A DNA stretch of 42,968 nt from Alistipes sp. (GTDB lineage: Bacteria > Bacteroidota > Bacteroidia > Bacteroidales > Rikenellaceae). The notes beneath the pieces were generated by a model, which did no database searches, was not told the DNA's origin, and saw nothing but the letters and a program-made list of their open reading frames with translations. Numbering within the stretch: position 1 is the stretch's first letter; every line of letters begins with the position of its first letter. Of this stretch, positions 1-7,891 are shown one piece after another. Made by a program: the position numbers and the translations under genes. Location: the NCBI GenBank assembly GCA_031285345.1, contig JAITWI010000079.1, positions 1-42,968 of the forward strand, read 5' to 3'.

Positions 1-713
1 CTCCAACGCATACCCGTCAGGCACGAAAAAATAAACGCATCTTTTAGGATCGGGTATTTGCAACGCGCTTTCAAAAGGCGTTGCAACTCCTCGAAGGTGA
101 GATATTCGCGGTGCGCCTCCTCAATTTTTGCAGGCTTGACCGCCGATGCGGGAGAGTGCGGAATAATACCGTCATCCACAGCTTGATTGAGCGCGGCTTT
201 GAGTTTCAAAAAATAACTACTCTGACTGCTCGCCGAAAGAGGAGTATTGCTCTTTGTCTTAGCCTCTTTCGCCAGATGTTTTTTGAAACCCTCCACGAAT
301 GGCTTATCGACCATCTCGAAAGTAGTTTCGGTTCCGGCATAGGTGACAAAATGTTTGAGCGCACTGTCCCAGTTACCCCAATTCCCGGGCGACGCTTTGC
401 GCTCGTCGATGAGGCGTTCGATATATTCAACAAGGTTTGTGCGGATTTTGTACTCGACCGAAAACCCGTACTGCGTGTTCTGATGGGCGAGCAGACGTTT
501 GGCTTTCACTTTTCCCGCCATTTCGAGATTCACCTTGTTGTGATCCCGCTCGGCCTTGTCTTTGGGGTTGGTGTGAAGAAAGTATTCGAGAGTCTCGAAC
601 TTGCGCTTGGCCTTTGTCGTGCCATTCTCGCCCAGCGAATAGCCGGAATAATACTCAAGCACCAAGGAGGTGCGCCCCGTCTTCAATTTTCGTTTAATCA
701 GCTTGATTTCCAT
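1..713 (-). CDS. Tyrosine recombinase (integrase), partial, cut by left edge
   Basis: The reverse strand is open from an ATG at 713 to the window edge (237 codons, no stop). The protein begins MEIKLIKRKLKTGRTSL, followed by a strand-rich, basic N-terminal segment like the arm-DNA-binding domain of Bacteroidetes integrases. A helical core-binding region comes next (residues about 85-190). The catalytic domain starts near residue 205 with LTFEELQRLL and reaches SCLTGMRW at the edge, whose Arg (about residue 236) matches the first catalytic Arg of tyrosine recombinases. The remaining catalytic residues and the Tyr lie outside the window. Such enzymes integrate conjugative or mobilizable elements. 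The gene is AT-richer than mnmE and points away from it, suggesting the edge of an inserted element. Family assignment is confident; element type is unknown. Confidence 0.88.
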   Translation of the reverse strand, partial: MEIKLIKRKLKTGRTSLVLEYYSGYSLGENGTTKAKRKFETLEYFLHTNPKDKAERDHNKVNLEMAGKVKAKRLLAHQNTQYGFSVEYKIRTNLVEYIERLIDERKASPGNWGNWDSALKHFVTYAGTETTFEMVDKPFVEGFKKHLAKEAKTKSNTPLSASSQSSYFLKLKAALNQAVDDGIIPHSPASAVKPAKIEEAHREYLTFEELQRLLKARCKYPILKDAFIFSCLTGMRW

Positions 714-733
714 AGTCGCCTGCCTTTATTGTC

Positions 734-766
734 GTGTTGCAAATATAGGGGCTATTTTTGCAACAC
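734..766. repeat. Palindrome over the integrase promoter (candidate operator)
   Basis: The arms 734-748 and 752-766 are complementary over 15 positions with one mismatch (outer 10 bp GTGTTGCAAA / TTTGCAACAC perfect), with GGG between them. The palindrome covers the -7 box and spacer. A further half-site TGTTGCAAAT lies at 778-787. The position suggests binding by an autoregulator or excision factor, which is inference. Confidence 0.6.
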
Positions 767-770
767 GCAA
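740..770 (-). promoter_or_regulatory. Integrase promoter
   Basis: On the reverse strand, TTG (770-768), a 20-nt spacer and TATATTTG (747-740) match the Bacteroidetes TTTG/TAnnTTTG promoter. The predicted transcript starts near 735, leaving a leader of about 20 nt before the ATG at 713. Confidence 0.6.
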
Positions 771-908
771 GTCCAGATGTTGCAAATCTGCGGCAAAAAT
801 TACGACATAAACGGAAAGTCAAAGATTAATCATTCGCGGAAACAGCGCACTTAAAACACTGATAAACAGTAGATTTATTAACTTTTTGTTTGACGTTGAT
901 TTATCGGG

Positions 909-2372
909 TTACTTTCCGATGCAGAACTTCGAGAAGATAGTGCCGAGGATCTCGTCCGTAGTCACTTCGCCGGTTATGGTGCCCAGGTGGTACAGCACCT
1001 CGCGGATATCTTCGGCCAAAATATCCGACGACAAGCCCGACTTTATGTTCGCCAAAAGGCGGTCGACAGCCTCTCGGGCACGCACCAAAGCCTCGTAGTG
1101 GCGGACGTTGGAGACCATCGCCGAACTCGCCTCCAAACCCTCGACGTCGACCGCGCTCGACAGCCATTCGCGCAACTCCACCAAACCGACTCCGGTTTTG
1201 GCCGAAATAGCTAAACATCCACCCTTGTCGGAGGCGAAACACCCCTCTTTGTCGGAGACAGAACACCCCTCTTTATCGGAGGCTGTACCTCCCAGGTCGG
1301 ATTTATTCAACAATATTAACAACCGTTGGTGGGAGCGCAAATCTAGTTCGGCGACCTGCACCGAAATATCGTTCGCGTCATCGGAGCCATCCACCACCAA
1401 CAGCACAACACGGGCCCCGCGAATAGCGTCGAGCGCGCGGTCTATGCCCATCCGTTCGAGCACGTCGTCGGTGGCGCGCAGGCCAGCCGTATCGACGAAT
1501 CGAAAGCCCACGCCGCCGATATTGACCCGTTCCTCTATGCGGTCGCGGGTCGTGCCGGCGATCTCCGACACCATCGCGCGGTCGTCGCCCACAAGGGCGT
1601 TCAGCAGCGTCGATTTGCCGGCGTTGGGTCGGCCGACTATCGCCACCGGAATCCCCTCGCGAATGGCGTTGCCGAGAGAAAAAGAGCCGGCCAACCGGTC
1701 TGTCTCCGCCGCGATTCCGCTCGCGAGCTCCGCCAATCGCGGGCGCGAGGCGAACTCGACGTCCTCCTCGCCGAAATCTAACTCCAACTCCAACAGCGCC
1801 GCCAACTCCACAAGTTCGCCGCGCAATCCGGCCAGAGCCGACGACACTCCGCCCCTCATCTGGTCGATGGCTATCCTGTGCTGTGCCCGGTCGGTGGACG
1901 CGATGAGGTCGGCCACGGCTTCGGCCTCGGCCAAATCCATCTTTCCGGCAAGGAACGCGCGGGTCGTGAATTCGCCCGCCGTGGCGGCACGCGCACCCGC
2001 CTCCAACAGCAGTTGCATGATGCGGCCGACGATATAGGGCGACGCGTGGCACGATATCTCCACCGAATCCTCACCCGTATATGAGTGCGGTGCGCGGAAT
2101 ACCGTAGCCAAAACTTCGTCGACAACAATTTGCCGTGATAACGGGAGTTCTGCCGACAAATTTTCAGACACGTATGGTTCTAATATTTCTCCGAAGTGCA
2201 CGGTGTATCCCGCCGCTTCGGCCAAGGGATGGCCGCTTCGAGCCGCAAAAACGCGATCAGCCACGGTAACGGCGTCCGGCCCGCTGACGCGAATCACGGC
2301 GATGGCGCCGCCCTGCCCCGTCGCCAAAGCGGCTATGGTGTCGTTGCCGAGCGACAGTTTCGAACTTCCCAT
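909..2372 (-). CDS. mnmE: tRNA modification GTPase MnmE (TrmE)
   Basis: MnmE works with MnmG to install the (carboxymethyl)aminomethyl group on wobble uridine 34 of certain tRNAs. All landmarks are present: the N-terminal folate-binding start (DTIAALAT..GGAIAVIRVSG), the P-loop GRPNAGKS near residue 247, DTAGLR (G3), NKSD (G4, about residue 356), SAKTG (G5) and the invariant C-terminus FCIGK. At 487 aa it is longer than the usual 450-460. Part of the excess is a triplicated octapeptide of the type ASDKEGC(S/F) between G4 and G5, an odd place for an insertion. It is the last gene of the leftward par block, starting 16 nt after mltD. Its 3' end faces the integrase gene. Confidence 0.97.
   Translation of the reverse strand: MGSSKLSLGNDTIAALATGQGGAIAVIRVSGPDAVTVADRVFAARSGHPLAEAAGYTVHFGEILEPYVSENLSAELPLSRQIVVDEVLATVFRAPHSYTGEDSVEISCHASPYIVGRIMQLLLEAGARAATAGEFTTRAFLAGKMDLAEAEAVADLIASTDRAQHRIAIDQMRGGVSSALAGLRGELVELAALLELELDFGEEDVEFASRPRLAELASGIAAETDRLAGSFSLGNAIREGIPVAIVGRPNAGKSTLLNALVGDDRAMVSEIAGTTRDRIEERVNIGGVGFRFVDTAGLRATDDVLERMGIDRALDAIRGARVVLLVVDGSDDANDISVQVAELDLRSHQRLLILLNKSDLGGTASDKEGCSVSDKEGCFASDKGGCLAISAKTGVGLVELREWLSSAVDVEGLEASSAMVSNVRHYEALVRAREAVDRLLANIKSGLSSDILAEDIREVLYHLGTITGEVTTDEILGTIFSKFCIGK
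1216..1287. repeat. Three 24-bp tandem repeats inside mnmE
   Basis: Units are 1216-1239, 1240-1263 and 1264-1287. The latter two share CACCCCTCTTT(G/A)TCGGAG; the first is more diverged. They encode three SDK(E/G)GC-containing octapeptides between G4 and G5 of the GTPase domain, in frame. Confidence 0.85.
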
Positions 2373-2388
2373 TCCCGCTCCCGGCTAT

Positions 2389-3708
2389 TTATTTCAGGAT
2401 TTCGAGCCTCTGTCCGATCGACAGGCGGTCGCTTTTGAGGTTGTTCCAGCGTTTGATCTGCGACACGCCCACCCCATATTTTAGACCGATATGGCCGAGG
2501 GTCTCGTCTTTTTGCACGCGGTGGATTGTGGCCGAATTGGTCAGCACGGCCTTCGTCTCGTCGATGTTGGCGGGGTTGAGATACTCGGCCAGATAGAGCG
2601 AGTCCTTGGCGTGGATCTCCTCCTCGCGGCCAACGAAGTGGGTGGTTCGGTCGAGCGGCAGCACGATGGGATAGGTTTTGTCCAGCGCCGGGACTATATC
2701 TTTGATGTACTGCGGATTGAGTGTCCGGAGCATTTCGATCGGAATATCGAGCGTTGTGGCGATTTGGTCGAGATGCACCAACCTGCTCACCGCCACCGTG
2801 TCCACCGCCAGCGGCAGGGTGCTCGACGTGAGCGAAATTCCGTGCAGCTGATGGTAGTTGTAGGCGTAGGTCGAGGCGATGAACAGAGGCACGTAGTTGC
2901 GCGTCTCGGTGGGCAGAAACTCATAGATGTCCCAATATGTTTTCGCCCCCTCGCCCGCGCGCTTGAAGGCCCTGTTCACGTTGCCCGGGCCGCAGTTGTA
3001 GGCCGCCAGCACCAGCGTCCAGTCGCCGTAGATGCGATACAGCCGCGCCAGATATTTGCACGCCGCGCGGGTCGAGGCCACCGGATCGCACCGCTCGTCG
3101 ACGAACGTGGTCACCTCCAGGCCATACTCCCGTCCCGTGGGCAGCATGAACTGCCACAGCCCCATCGCCCCCATGTGGGAGCGCGCCGAGGGCACCAGCG
3201 CCGACTCTATCACCGGCAGCATGCGAAACTCCAGCGGAAGTCCCGCGGCGGCCAATTCGTTTTCGATAATCGGAAAGTAGAACCGCGAGCGCGCCAACAC
3301 GTTGCCCATCGTGGTGCGCCGATTGGTGGTGTAGGATATCACGAACGGCTTCACGATCTCGTTCCACGGCATGCCGATCGGGCTGAGGATCGCCGCCAGC
3401 CGACTTTTATACACCGAGTCGGGGGTGTCGCTCGTCAGATTCTCCGTCGAGGGGTCGATGCGCCTGAAGTCGTCGAAAAAGCGATCGAACGCCCGCCGCG
3501 AGTTGTCGCCCCTCATCAGCATCACCAGCGAGTCGAGCTCCTCTGGCGAGGGCATGGCCAACTCCGAAGCCGTACGCGAGTGCAGCGCGTCGGGACTCCT
3601 GTCTGGAAAAATCGGAGCGACGCTCCGGGTCGAGGTCGCGAAAGCCGCCCCCGCGAAAGCCGGCGCGCAAAACAGCGCGGCCGAAACAATATATAGATAT
3701 CTTTTCAT
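2389..3708 (-). CDS. Membrane-bound lytic murein transglycosylase D-like, with LysM
   Basis: A lytic transglycosylase cleaves the glycan strand of peptidoglycan to form 1,6-anhydro-muramyl ends. The start is ATG 3708, because [20 protein letters not shown] is a signal peptide; an upstream in-frame extension of 29 codons is not signal-like. The SLT domain carries the catalytic Glu in [11 protein letters not shown] (about residue 164), then GAMGLWQFM and [10 protein letters not shown] LysM domain ([18 protein letters not shown]...IGQRLEIL, residues about 395-439) ends the protein and would bind peptidoglycan. The protein is 439 aa, periplasmic or outer-membrane attached. It lies 91 nt downstream of the DUF5683 gene in the par block, an arrangement common in Bacteroidales. 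Confidence 0.92.
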   Translation of the reverse strand: MKRYLYIVSAALFCAPAFAGAAFATSTRSVAPIFPDRSPDALHSRTASELAMPSPEELDSLVMLMRGDNSRRAFDRFFDDFRRIDPSTENLTSDTPDSVYKSRLAAILSPIGMPWNEIVKPFVISYTTNRRTTMGNVLARSRFYFPIIENELAAAGLPLEFRMLPVIESALVPSARSHMGAMGLWQFMLPTGREYGLEVTTFVDERCDPVASTRAACKYLARLYRIYGDWTLVLAAYNCGPGNVNRAFKRAGEGAKTYWDIYEFLPTETRNYVPLFIASTYAYNYHQLHGISLTSSTLPLAVDTVAVSRLVHLDQIATTLDIPIEMLRTLNPQYIKDIVPALDKTYPIVLPLDRTTHFVGREEEIHAKDSLYLAEYLNPANIDETKAVLTNSATIHRVQKDETLGHIGLKYGVGVSQIKRWNNLKSDRLSIGQRLEILK

Positions 3709-3799
3709 AGTTATCAAGTATGTCGACAGGGCGCTTCGAGTCCCCGTGCGACAACGCGTTAAAAAATCCCGCGTCGCGTAAAAGTCCCGCGTCATCGCG

Positions 3800-5206
3800 T
3801 CAAAACCTCACCCCGAGCGAAAATCCGAACGTGGAGACGTTCTGCCCCATGCCGTGGGAGTAGAAGTTGTCCATCGCCGGCTCGAACGTGACGTTGGTTC
3901 GCGCCAGGTCGTCCGAAATGTCGTACGTCTGCATGTGCGCCGTGGCGTGGGCATCCACCATTTGGATGATGTAGAACAGCCCCGTCAGGATTATACAAAG
4001 ATCTCGGTTGCGGCGGAAGCTGTTCTTTTGGTTGGCCAACTGGCTGTCGGTCATGTATACCAACGCCTCATCGACCACCGTCTCGTCGCTGTCGTCCGTC
4101 CGCGCGTTGTACGCCCGCAGGTATCGCTGATAGCCGCGGTTGTTCCAGTCGATGCAGTAAATAAGCGTCGCCGCCCCGCCCATAACGACGGGCAGTTTCC
4201 AATAATTTTTGTTGTACACCTGCCCCGCGCCCGGACACACCGTCGCAAGCGTCGTGGCCTTTTTGACGTGATCCACCGCCCCCGAGTAGTTGAGCGTCCC
4301 GTCGACCAGCGAGTAGACGTACGAGGCCACCGCCGCCCCCATTGCTATGCTGCGGTAGGTGTTGTGGCGCATCATGTTGCCCTGCAACTCGGTCATGGTC
4401 GACTTGTAGCGCCCGTAGCCCGGCTCCGTGTCTTTCACCGGACGGTCGACGTAGTAGTCGTACAGTTTTTTATACGGCTTGTACTTGTTGTTTTGCCACG
4501 CCCACAGCCCTATTCCGGCGGCCATGGTGCCGTACACGACGGGGATCTTCCAGTAATCCTCGTTGTAGAACTGCGAAAAGCCGGGCAGCGCCATGGATAT
4601 GGCCACCATCGGCGAGAGTTTTATCGAGTCCCTGAAAATATCGTTGTATCGGTACCGCGTCGTGTCGAGCCTCGCCAACTGCCGCCTCTCGCGCCGGGAG
4701 AGGGTGTCGGGCACGGCGAACTTGCCCACCAGAGTGTCGGCCCCGCCGTCTATGTAGCGCGAGGTGAAGCGGCGGTCTTCGAGAAATTGCCGGACCGTCG
4801 CCGGGTTGATGGGCATGGCCTTGCGTTCGGCCACAAGTTCGGCCACCTGCTGCTCGTCCAGCGAGTCGCCCGTGGGCGAGGTGCGGTCTATCAGCAGGGT
4901 GATCAGCGAGTCGGTGCGCGCCCTGTCGAACAGCACTCCGTCGCCCCGCAGCGAGTCGATGGCCGACATGAATTTATAGAGCGAGTCAGGGGTCATCTCC
5001 GAAAGGTCGATCCCCGCCGCGTTGCGCACCGAGGTGGCGGCCACACCGCCCCGCACGGCGATCCTTTCGCCCGGATTGGGGCGCACGTTCTGAGCCCAAG
5101 CAAGCGAAAAATGAAAAGCGAAAAGCGAAAGTGCGATAAACGCGACACAGAGGCGCGCCGCTTTAGGCACGACCCTACGACCGTTCACTATCTCTTTCGC
5201 CCTCAT
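3800..5206 (-). CDS. DUF5683 protein with duplicated domain
   Basis: This protein of 468 aa has unknown function and a signal peptide ([19 protein letters not shown]). Start ATG 5206 lies two bases after the parB stop; a TTG at 5212 is the alternative. A long polar N-terminal part (residues about 40-200) is followed by two copies of the DUF5683 signature: [19 protein letters not shown] near residue 207 and [20 protein letters not shown] near 324. Each sits in a hydrophobic hairpin-like region, so it is probably membrane bound. The C-terminus ([11 protein letters not shown]) ends in Phe, like an outer-membrane strand. Family members usually follow parB in Bacteroidales, commonly, as I recall, with one copy of the domain. 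Confidence 0.8.
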   Translation of the reverse strand: MRAKEIVNGRRVVPKAARLCVAFIALSLFAFHFSLAWAQNVRPNPGERIAVRGGVAATSVRNAAGIDLSEMTPDSLYKFMSAIDSLRGDGVLFDRARTDSLITLLIDRTSPTGDSLDEQQVAELVAERKAMPINPATVRQFLEDRRFTSRYIDGGADTLVGKFAVPDTLSRRERRQLARLDTTRYRYNDIFRDSIKLSPMVAISMALPGFSQFYNEDYWKIPVVYGTMAAGIGLWAWQNNKYKPYKKLYDYYVDRPVKDTEPGYGRYKSTMTELQGNMMRHNTYRSIAMGAAVASYVYSLVDGTLNYSGAVDHVKKATTLATVCPGAGQVYNKNYWKLPVVMGGAATLIYCIDWNNRGYQRYLRAYNARTDDSDETVVDEALVYMTDSQLANQKNSFRRNRDLCIILTGLFYIIQMVDAHATAHMQTYDISDDLARTNVTFEPAMDNFYSHGMGQNVSTFGFSLGVRF

Positions 5207-5208
5207 CG

Positions 5209-6075
5209 TCAAGCGCCCTTTATCCGATCTATGAAACTATCTATGATCCCTTCGTCGGGAAACTCCAATACGAGGCGCCCTCGCGACGAGGTTTTTATGT
5301 TCACCCCCTCGGGCAGCAGCTTTTCGAGCCGCTCGACCAAACGCGAATAGGACTCGGGAAGTTCCCGCTCGTTTTGCGGTTCGCGCTTGGGGCCGGCCAT
5401 ACCCGCCACCAACTCCTCGGTCTGGCGCACCGACAGGTTCTTGCCTATCACTTTTTTCAGCAGCCCCAACTGCTTGCCCTCCGGAGCCGAGGCCACCGCC
5501 TTGGCATGACCCATAGAGAAGTAGCCCTCCTTGACGGCCAACTGCACCTCGTCCGGAAGTTTCAGCAGCCTCAGGTAGTTGGCTATGGTGGGGCGCTTCA
5601 TGCCCACCCGCTCGGCCAGCTTCTCCTGCGTGAGGCCGCACTCGTCCATCAGTCGTTTCAAAGATAGTGCCACCTCCATCGCGTTGAGATCCTGCCGCTG
5701 GATGTTCTCCACCAGCGCCATCTCGTGCAGGGTCTGGTTGTCGGCCTGGCGCACATAGACGGGGATCGTCTCAAGCCCCGCCATCTGCGATGCCCTCCAA
5801 CGGCGCTCGCCGCTTATTATTATGTAGGTGCCGTCCTCCCCGGCTTTCACCGTAACGGGCTGAATCACCCCCAACACACGGATCGAGTCGGCCAACTCCG
5901 CCAACGCGCCGTCGTCGAAGTGTCTGCGCGGCTGGTTGGGGTTGGGATGGATGTCGGAGACGGCTATCTCGCCCGGGGTCTCCATAGCCCTGGCCGCCTT
6001 GGGCACCGACAGGGTGTCGGCTCCGAAGATGGCGTCCAATCCGCGCCCCAATCCTTTTTGCTGTTTCAGTGCCAT
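5209..6075 (-). CDS. parB: Chromosome partitioning protein ParB
   Basis: ParB binds parS sites near the origin, uses CTP to clamp and spread on DNA, and acts with ParA in chromosome segregation. The 288-aa protein starts MALKQQKGLGRGLDAIFG, the usual ParA-interacting N-terminus. It contains IHPNPNQPRRHFDD, the CTP-binding motifs GERRWRAS and ENIQRQDLN, and a helix-turn-helix (LTQEKLAERVGMKRPTIANY). The C-terminus EFPDEGIIDSFIDRIKGA fits the dimerization end. It starts two bases after parA stops and is translated just ahead of the DUF5683 protein. No parS palindrome was noticed by eye in the window. Confidence 0.97.
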   Translation of the reverse strand: MALKQQKGLGRGLDAIFGADTLSVPKAARAMETPGEIAVSDIHPNPNQPRRHFDDGALAELADSIRVLGVIQPVTVKAGEDGTYIIISGERRWRASQMAGLETIPVYVRQADNQTLHEMALVENIQRQDLNAMEVALSLKRLMDECGLTQEKLAERVGMKRPTIANYLRLLKLPDEVQLAVKEGYFSMGHAKAVASAPEGKQLGLLKKVIGKNLSVRQTEELVAGMAGPKREPQNERELPESYSRLVERLEKLLPEGVNIKTSSRGRLVLEFPDEGIIDSFIDRIKGA

Positions 6076-6077
6076 TT

Positions 6078-6839
6078 TTACTTCTTATTTCTCTTTATAA
6101 ATTCTTTCGCTAGGTTGAGGTAGTTGACGCTTCCGGTGGCGGCGGCGTCGTAGAGTATCACCGGCATTCCGTAGCCCGGCGCCTCGCTCAGGCGGATGTT
6201 GCGCGTAACTATCGTGTCGAACACCAGCCCCTCGAAATGTTTGGTCACCTCATCCTTCACCTGATTCGACAGCTTGTTGTGGCCGTACATGGTGAGCACG
6301 AAGCCCTCTATCTCCAGCTCGGGGTTGAGCTTTTCGCGCGTCTTTTTGATCGTAGAGAGCAGCTTGCCCAGCCCTTCGAGGGCGAAATATTCGCACTGCA
6401 CCGGCACCAACACGCTGTCGGCCGCCACCAACACGTTCACCGTGGTGAAACCCAGCGAAGGCGAGCAGTCGACGAATATGTAGTCGTATTTCTCCCTCAC
6501 CGGCTCCAAAATCTCCTTTATAACCCTGTGTCCGCCCTCCATTTGGGGCAGTTCGGTGTCGGCCGCGACGAGGTCGATGCTCGACGGCAGCAACGACAGG
6601 TTTTTCACCGCGTCGCTTTTGACGATCACCTCGGCGGCGGTTTTGCGCCCCGCGATGCAGTCATACAGCCCCGGCCCGTCGACCTCGAAACCGAGTCCCG
6701 ACGTGGCGTTGGCCTGCGGGTCGGCGTCCACTATCAGCACTTTTTTGCCTAAAACGGCGCACGACGCGGCCAGATTGATTGCGGTGGTGGTCTTACCCAC
6801 ACCTCCTTTTTGATTCGCCAGAGCGATGATTTTCCCCAT
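6078..6839 (-). CDS. parA: Chromosome partitioning ATPase ParA (Soj)
   Basis: ParA is the Walker-type ATPase that moves ParB-parS complexes over the nucleoid. The start ATG 6839 gives MGKIIALANQKGGVGKTTT, with the deviant Walker A KGGVGKT at residues 10-16. Then come VLIVDADPQANAT (Walker A') and DYIFVDCSPSLG (Walker B). The length of 253 aa is typical. A longer frame starting at 7007 runs through the promoter and a repeat element and is rejected. It is the first gene of the leftward block parA-parB-DUF5683-mltD-mnmE. Confidence 0.97.
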   Translation of the reverse strand: MGKIIALANQKGGVGKTTTAINLAASCAVLGKKVLIVDADPQANATSGLGFEVDGPGLYDCIAGRKTAAEVIVKSDAVKNLSLLPSSIDLVAADTELPQMEGGHRVIKEILEPVREKYDYIFVDCSPSLGFTTVNVLVAADSVLVPVQCEYFALEGLGKLLSTIKKTREKLNPELEIEGFVLTMYGHNKLSNQVKDEVTKHFEGLVFDTIVTRNIRLSEAPGYGMPVILYDAAATGSVNYLNLAKEFIKRNKK

Positions 6840-6850
6840 ATCGGACAGAG

Positions 6851-6884
6851 CCCCTATTTTACATACGACCCACAAAAATAGGGG
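6851..6884 (-). promoter_or_regulatory. parA promoter and overlapping inverted repeat
   Basis: On the reverse strand TATTTTTG (6880-6873) is a -7 box; transcription would start near 6868, about 28 nt before parA. CCCCTATTTT (6851-6860) and AAAATAGGGG (6875-6884) form a perfect 10-bp inverted repeat, so one arm covers the -7 box and the other lies in the leader, as an operator would. Confidence 0.55.
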
Positions 6885-6923
6885 TTTTTTTCGGATTTTT
6901 ACTACTTTTGCAGAATATAAGCT

Positions 6924-6967
6924 GCGCCTCGGCAATTTACAAGCCCCGCTTGCATTGCGCTCGGCTT
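6924..6967 (-). repeat. Intergenic REP-like promoter element, copy 1
   Basis: Read toward the CPBP gene: GCGCCTCGGC (6924-6933), an imperfect hairpin core (CAAGC ccc GCTTG), then GCGCTCGGCTT (6957-6967), four bases, and the -7 box TACGTTTG. The 12-mer TTTGCAGAATAT flanks it as a direct repeat (6907-6918 and 6976-6987). Related copies lie at 19469-19510 and 26052-26092. Confidence 0.75.
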
Positions 6968-6979
6968 GTATTACGTTTG
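6950..6979 (+). promoter_or_regulatory. Promoter of CPBP protease gene
   Basis: TTG (6950-6952), 19 nt and TACGTTTG (6972-6979) match the Bacteroidetes promoter. Only six bases separate the box from the ATG at 6986. A second -7-like box TACTTTTG (6903-6910) lies 69 bp upstream in the same direction. Confidence 0.55.
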
Positions 6980-6985
6980 CAGAAT

Positions 6986-7891
6986 ATGCTTCTAAAAGAG
7001 ATGCCATTGGAAAGTGCGAAAAACCTCCGGAAAACCTCCGCGACGGGCGACCTGTTAGCTCTGGCGATTATATTCGTTGGGGCGACGCTTTTCGGTGCGC
7101 TGTGTTTGTTGGCGCTCAAACCGTTCTTCCCCGAGGCCGCCAGCGCGGAGGTCGAAAACGGCATGGGCGGCGGTGCGGGCGATTGGTTGACCCTTGTCGC
7201 ATACTGCGCGCAGTTCGCCGCCGCCATCGTAGCCGCCCACATATATTTAAGGCGAAAATCGACGACCCTCCAGGCCGGGGGGCCTGCCGAAAAACCCGTC
7301 GAAAGTTCCGCTCCGGCGGGCGCCCTGTTGCGCAACGCTCCCCTCACCCTGTGGGGACTGATTACGGTGGCGGCGGCGAGCGTGACGATAGAGCCGCTGA
7401 TGGGACTCTTCCCCGAAAAATATCTGGAGCGGTTGGGCGAGGCGATAGGAAGCGGCGGGGTGACGATATTTCTGCTGGTGGTCATAGCTCCCGTCGCCGA
7501 GGAGCTGTTCTTCCGCGGAATTGTGCTCAAGCGGCTCGGGCTGAGCTGGAGCCCGTGGCGGGCGGTGGTGGCGTCGGCGCTGTTTTTCGGACTGGTGCAC
7601 CTGCCCGTCTGGCCCCAGATGGTCAACGCCGCCGTGATGGGGGTCGTGTTGGGATATGTGTACGTGTTGACCCGCTCGCTCGCGCCGGTCGTTGTGATTC
7701 ACGCCATAAACAACGGCTTGGCGTATCTGTCGCTCGAAATCGCCGGCACGCAGAGCGACGGCCTGATGGAGATGACCGGCGGCGGAACCACATATTGGAT
7801 CGTCTACTCGGCTTGCGCGGCGGTGGCGGCGGTTTCGCTTCCTGCTATGATAATCATGGCCGGCAAAAAACATAAAGTAAAGAAGAGATGA
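6986..7891 (+). CDS. CPBP family intramembrane glutamic endopeptidase
   Basis: CPBP (Abi/CAAX-type) proteins are multi-pass membrane proteases; bacterial substrates are mostly unknown. Hydrophobic segments are seen near residues 25-45, 65-85, 120-140, 155-170, 190-215, 230-250 and at the C-terminus. The hallmark motifs are present: PVAEELFFRG (EExxxR, about residue 171), FFGLVHLPVW (FxxxH) and HAINNGLAYL (HxxxN). The start is ambiguous between ATG 6986 (six bases after the -7 box, so nearly leaderless) and ATG 7001, which follows AAAAGAG. The longer frame from 6908 passes through the repeat element and is rejected. The stop overlaps the next start (ATGA), so the two are translationally coupled. 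Confidence 0.9.
   Translation: MLLKEMPLESAKNLRKTSATGDLLALAIIFVGATLFGALCLLALKPFFPEAASAEVENGMGGGAGDWLTLVAYCAQFAAAIVAAHIYLRRKSTTLQAGGPAEKPVESSAPAGALLRNAPLTLWGLITVAAASVTIEPLMGLFPEKYLERLGEAIGSGGVTIFLLVVIAPVAEELFFRGIVLKRLGLSWSPWRAVVASALFFGLVHLPVWPQMVNAAVMGVVLGYVYVLTRSLAPVVVIHAINNGLAYLSLEIAGTQSDGLMEMTGGGTTYWIVYSACAAVAAVSLPAMIIMAGKKHKVKKR

Noticed and set aside
2491-3696. 401-codon + strand frame opposite the lytic transglycosylase
   Set aside because: The opposite strand encodes a protein with all SLT and LysM motifs; this frame has none.
3854-5350. 498-codon + strand frame opposite DUF5683 and parB
   Set aside because: It crosses two real genes and has antisense-like composition.
5209-6839. parS site within the par block
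   Set aside because: No palindrome close to the usual TGTTnCACGTGnAACA form was noticed on reading.
6840-7007. Longer parA start at 7007
   Set aside because: The added 56 residues come from the repeat element and the promoter; ParA proteins start at MGKIIA.
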